From Victivallaceae bacterium (GTDB lineage Bacteria > Verrucomicrobiota > Lentisphaeria > Victivallales > Victivallaceae), in contig JAQUTL010000005.1 of assembly GCA_028709805.1 (NCBI GenBank), forward strand, positions 1 to 64,000: a stretch of DNA of 64,000 nt, given 5' to 3'. A model generated the notes under the pieces. That model was not told the DNA's origin, made no database searches, and saw nothing but the letters and a program-made list of their open reading frames with translations. Of this stretch, positions 62,201 through 64,000 are shown piece by piece; positions within the stretch are counted from its first letter, which is position 1, and each line of letters opens with the position of its first letter. Made by a program: the position numbers and the translations under genes.

Positions 62201-64000
62201 CTGGTTGAAAAGGTGCTCGGAACCGTGCTTGCGTCGCTGAAATGCGACCGGGTGATATTTGCCGTGATCGGGGAGGACGGGCAGCTGCACCGTTATCGTG
62301 ATATTTATTCGGACCGGTGCCTTCCGCTGGAAAATATAGGCGTTGACGTTCATGAGGGACTGTGGAATGTTCAGCTCGACCGCTTTAAGAACGGGGAGTT
62401 TGTCGCTTATGAAAAATTTTCCGATATTCCCGGCAGCGAAAAGTTGCTGGCGATTAATCCGGCGTATCCGATCCGGTCGGCTGCCGGGGTGCCGGTCTTT
62501 GCCGGGCGGGATTTTGTGGGTGTGCTGTTCGTGTCGTTCACGGAGCATCACACCATTGAGATTTTTGACGACCGGTTTATGCATGCCGTGGCCGGTATGA
62601 TTGCGCTGGCGCAGATACGGGAAATTCAGCGTCAGGCCGTCAAACGGGCGGAGGAGCGCAATCAAACCATTCTGGACAACTTGAATATTCCGATCTGGCT
62701 TTATGATCTCAACGGAGCGGTTGTGCAAACCAACAATGCGTCGGAACAGCTTTTTCCAGGCGTTATGAGCAACCCGTCGCCTTATGCCTGCCGCGGCATA
62801 CTCGACTGCCGGAAATCGGATGATGAGTGTCCGGTTCGCCAATGCATAGTCGGCGGCAAGGCTCAACAGTGCGATTACGAGCACATCAACGGCCATTCGT
62901 TCATCGCGGAGACGCGGCCGATATTTGACGGTGACGGCAAGATGATTAATGTGGTGAAGAGTTTTTTTGATATAACGACGCTTCGGGCCATGATCGGCAA
63001 CCGGCAGATGGTGAACGAATGTCTGGCCAATCTGCTGCGCGAAAAAGATATTATGCGCGCGCTGGAGCTTTCATTGAAGTCGATTTGCGAACATGCCGAC
63101 GTGGACCGCTGCGTGATTATGCGGTTCAACCCGGAGCGGAGGACGCTTTCAAGTTTTATTGAAGTGGCGCGATCCGGTGTTCCGCCTTCGCTGGGCGACT
63201 GTCACGAGCAGCCGTATTCGGTCGAGCCGTCCTGGGAGGAGCGATTCAGGCGGCAGCCGATATTGGCTATTCCCGATTTGCCGGGCAGTATCGATGCGGA
63301 GGGGCTGACAAGCTGGAAGACGGTGATCGACAATTATGATTTGCGCTCTTTTTATGCGCACCGGATAAAATTCGACGGCAGAATCTGGGGCTATATCGGT
63401 ATTATTTACGAGAAACGCCGGAAAGTTCTGACGCCGGAGTCACTGGACTTGTTCGGTTCACTGGCTTCGTGCGTGGAGTTGACGCTGGATCGGCGGAAGA
63501 ATCAGCAGGAGGTGCTGGCGGCGCTGGAGAAGGCCAAAGCCGCAGATCGCGCCAAGAGTCTTTTTCTGGCGTCGATGAGTCACGAGATCCGCACGCCGCT
63601 CAATGCGGTGATCGGATTCTCCGAACTGCTGAAGGACGGCTCGCTGCCGCCTGACGAACGGCAGGACTACCTTGCCAATATCACGACCGCCGGCAACGCT
63701 CTGCTGCTGCTGATAAATGATGTGCTTGACTTGTCCAAACTTGAAGCCGGTCAAATGGTGTTGACGCCGGAGCCGGTTGATTTTCCGGCGCTGGTTCGTG
63801 AGGTCGGCGGAATCTTCAAGCAGAAATGCGCCGAGCGCGGGATCAGTCTGGTGCTGGATGTTCCCGGCGATATGCCGACAATATGGCTGGCGAAACTCCG
63901 CATCCGGCAGGTTCTGTTCAATCTGCTGGGCAATGCGGTAAAATTCACCGATCACGGCGGAGTCACGGTGAAGGCGGAATTTTTGAGAAAGAGCGACACC
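59267..64000 (+). CDS. Multi-sensor histidine kinase (eight PAS, two GAF), cut by window edge
   Basis: The frame is open for 1578 codons from the ATG at 59267 (GGAGG 7 nt upstream) to the right edge. One membrane helix near residues 11-36 is followed by PAS1 (about 55-170), PAS2 (204-315), PAS3 (325-437), PAS4 (455-568), PAS5 (585-700), PAS6 (705-823), PAS7 (835-950), GAF1 (960-1120), PAS8 (1131-1236), GAF2 (1245-1415), HisKA with the phospho-acceptor His 1439 (SMSHEIRTPLNAVIG), and the start of the HATPase domain with the N-box (FNLLGNAVKF, Asn 1552 and 1556). PAS8 has a cysteine cluster (CRGILDCRKSDDECPVRQC). It should respond to several signals, probably redox or small molecules, and phosphorylate a partner regulator not seen here. 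A receiver domain could follow past the edge. Confidence 0.9.
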   Translation, partial: MFFASLPSWSMETAIIGGLVFAIGFMAGAAGVAIAVVLRKKRKESLRAADVTALNTACVEVLSASGDGVVSMDAGGRVLSLNPAAEKLVGVKSVEAAGRHYSEIVRMVEAEDGSTPFDPLAGGGDAGKAVIARRNFRIMMPDGKSWNITDRVMALFSRGRFPRMFIVMHDAGENLTQQHRLQEALDNSNELNNKLNSLITEYEMLLDTMPVYFYIEDAENGFKHVKCNRLCSTLWGIPVDEIIGKSDEELFGNAEEVKKFRETDIIAMQTDGVYEDVLPFTDKAGNRRVGHFYRRGVTMPDGHRQLFGLVVDITEEQYQRGRLDAVMNAFEYAFDMTHTAVFRLDIETHEMFGAKNLNTLWPIHNGIGAVWTEVVYPEDIEKFAAEQADLLSGRIEKMNVNYRSTCFGELKYYRMEAGLARITGGKTTIVGIIQDVTCDKKRELEYNAALQQQNSILNAILSSIPSQVFIKDVNDGFRYKLANRNFTEYYRMNKDDVIGHTDYEIFPSTVAQQLRDHDLKVCSSTGTAFRFDEDISYCQSGNEIFKSLKVCFETGDHNKYLLGVCVDVTELECAKKQAEETAEWLRLTLNSIGDGVLTTDLDGNVSMMNPVAERMTGIPLKQAKGQPHERVFRIVSSVDDEPMASPLTRAIRTGNVVELANHTDLIGANGERYHIADSAAPIFNAGHEIIGAILVFRDVTDEYLRRDMLRAAMAQLELGAEMTRVATFRVEPETRRISGSRLLPELWPLNGDIAEKPENWVFQDDLKEFMDVVYSLSDGESGTRSCVYRAGAAGAVRQYQISMIPDRMNGRVNDIVGAIQDVTEIRENAAKLKATQELWELVINSIPIMLFAKDADDGFRYAVCNQAFAEFLGKTPAEVIGRTDAELFELPGEIEQYASKDRLVMASDAGDRFEEVSTDFRGMKHFIRSFKRPITGVGNRNLLLGVCVDITEMHNLLQYEHVSNTLLTYAVSVPDFAPLVEKVLGTVLASLKCDRVIFAVIGEDGQLHRYRDIYSDRCLPLENIGVDVHEGLWNVQLDRFKNGEFVAYEKFSDIPGSEKLLAINPAYPIRSAAGVPVFAGRDFVGVLFVSFTEHHTIEIFDDRFMHAVAGMIALAQIREIQRQAVKRAEERNQTILDNLNIPIWLYDLNGAVVQTNNASEQLFPGVMSNPSPYACRGILDCRKSDDECPVRQCIVGGKAQQCDYEHINGHSFIAETRPIFDGDGKMINVVKSFFDITTLRAMIGNRQMVNECLANLLREKDIMRALELSLKSICEHADVDRCVIMRFNPERRTLSSFIEVARSGVPPSLGDCHEQPYSVEPSWEERFRRQPILAIPDLPGSIDAEGLTSWKTVIDNYDLRSFYAHRIKFDGRIWGYIGIIYEKRRKVLTPESLDLFGSLASCVELTLDRRKNQQEVLAALEKAKAADRAKSLFLASMSHEIRTPLNAVIGFSELLKDGSLPPDERQDYLANITTAGNALLLLINDVLDLSKLEAGQMVLTPEPVDFPALVREVGGIFKQKCAERGISLVLDVPGDMPTIWLAKLRIRQVLFNLLGNAVKFTDHGGVTVKAEFLRKSDT

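Overview
The window is a dense stretch of chromosome from a Gram-negative bacterium of fairly high GC content. It carries an LpxL-type lipid A acyltransferase, several lipoproteins with lipoboxes and many periplasmic or inner-membrane proteins. Gene content (heparinase II/III lyase with an embedded zinc ribbon, Gfo/Idh oxidoreductase next to a TIM-barrel isomerase, GH20, fused Bat proteins, several SPFH proteins) suggests a PVC-group organism, most like Lentisphaerota/Victivallales. That assignment is an inference from gene content; no 16S gene or other decisive marker is present. No rRNA, tRNA, CRISPR array, phage or complete IS element was recognised. Promoters of the form TTGnnn, 16-17 bp, TATATT recur in front of most transcription units.

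Layout. 1-1.1 kb: a DUF3990 gene cut by the left edge, with a repeated operator-like motif. 1.1-6 kb, minus strand: a dicarboxylate-symporter/solute-binding fusion, a serine hydrolase and two SIMPL proteins. 6-8.1 kb: three exported proteins, the third a lipocalin. 8.1-9 kb: an orphan DNA methyltransferase. 9.1-15.6 kb: valS, dapA and a heparinase II/III protein. 15.7-24.5 kb: a Bat (aerotolerance) operon of MoxR, DUF58, a DUF4381-like protein, BatA, a BatB-BatC fusion and a BatD-BatE fusion. 24.5-25.5 kb: recR and ybaB on the minus strand. 25.6-34.3 kb: a PurF-like protein lacking the glutaminase cysteine, aroA, an LpxL-like acyltransferase, accD, the SRP RNA, rph, dnaX and tgt. 34.3-38.7 kb: a secondary alcohol dehydrogenase, a copper ATPase and a membrane-anchored MsrB-MsrA fusion. 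38.7-40.7 kb: a sugar isomerase/oxidoreductase pair. 40.8-46 kb: a small unknown protein, GT2, GH20 hexosaminidase and a MurQ/GKRP-like SIS protein, probably for amino sugars.

46.3-59 kb holds the most unusual locus. It is one tightly packed operon of a polytopic SPFH protein with a His-rich loop, HflC-like and HflK-like SPFH proteins, a P1B-type ATPase without an N-terminal metal-binding domain, an ABC ATPase with a charged tail, an ABC permease with a large extracytoplasmic insert, and an unrecognised membrane-anchored helical protein. A CNNM/CorC-type protein and a lipoprotein follow. Four 4-bp ATGA-type or similarly tight junctions imply coupled expression. The best reading is a membrane-microdomain-associated metal/envelope transport system; this is a hypothesis. 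Upstream lies a large imperfect inverted repeat enclosing a tiny ORF. The window ends inside a multi-sensor histidine kinase (eight PAS and two GAF domains) whose sensor half appears to have grown by duplication.
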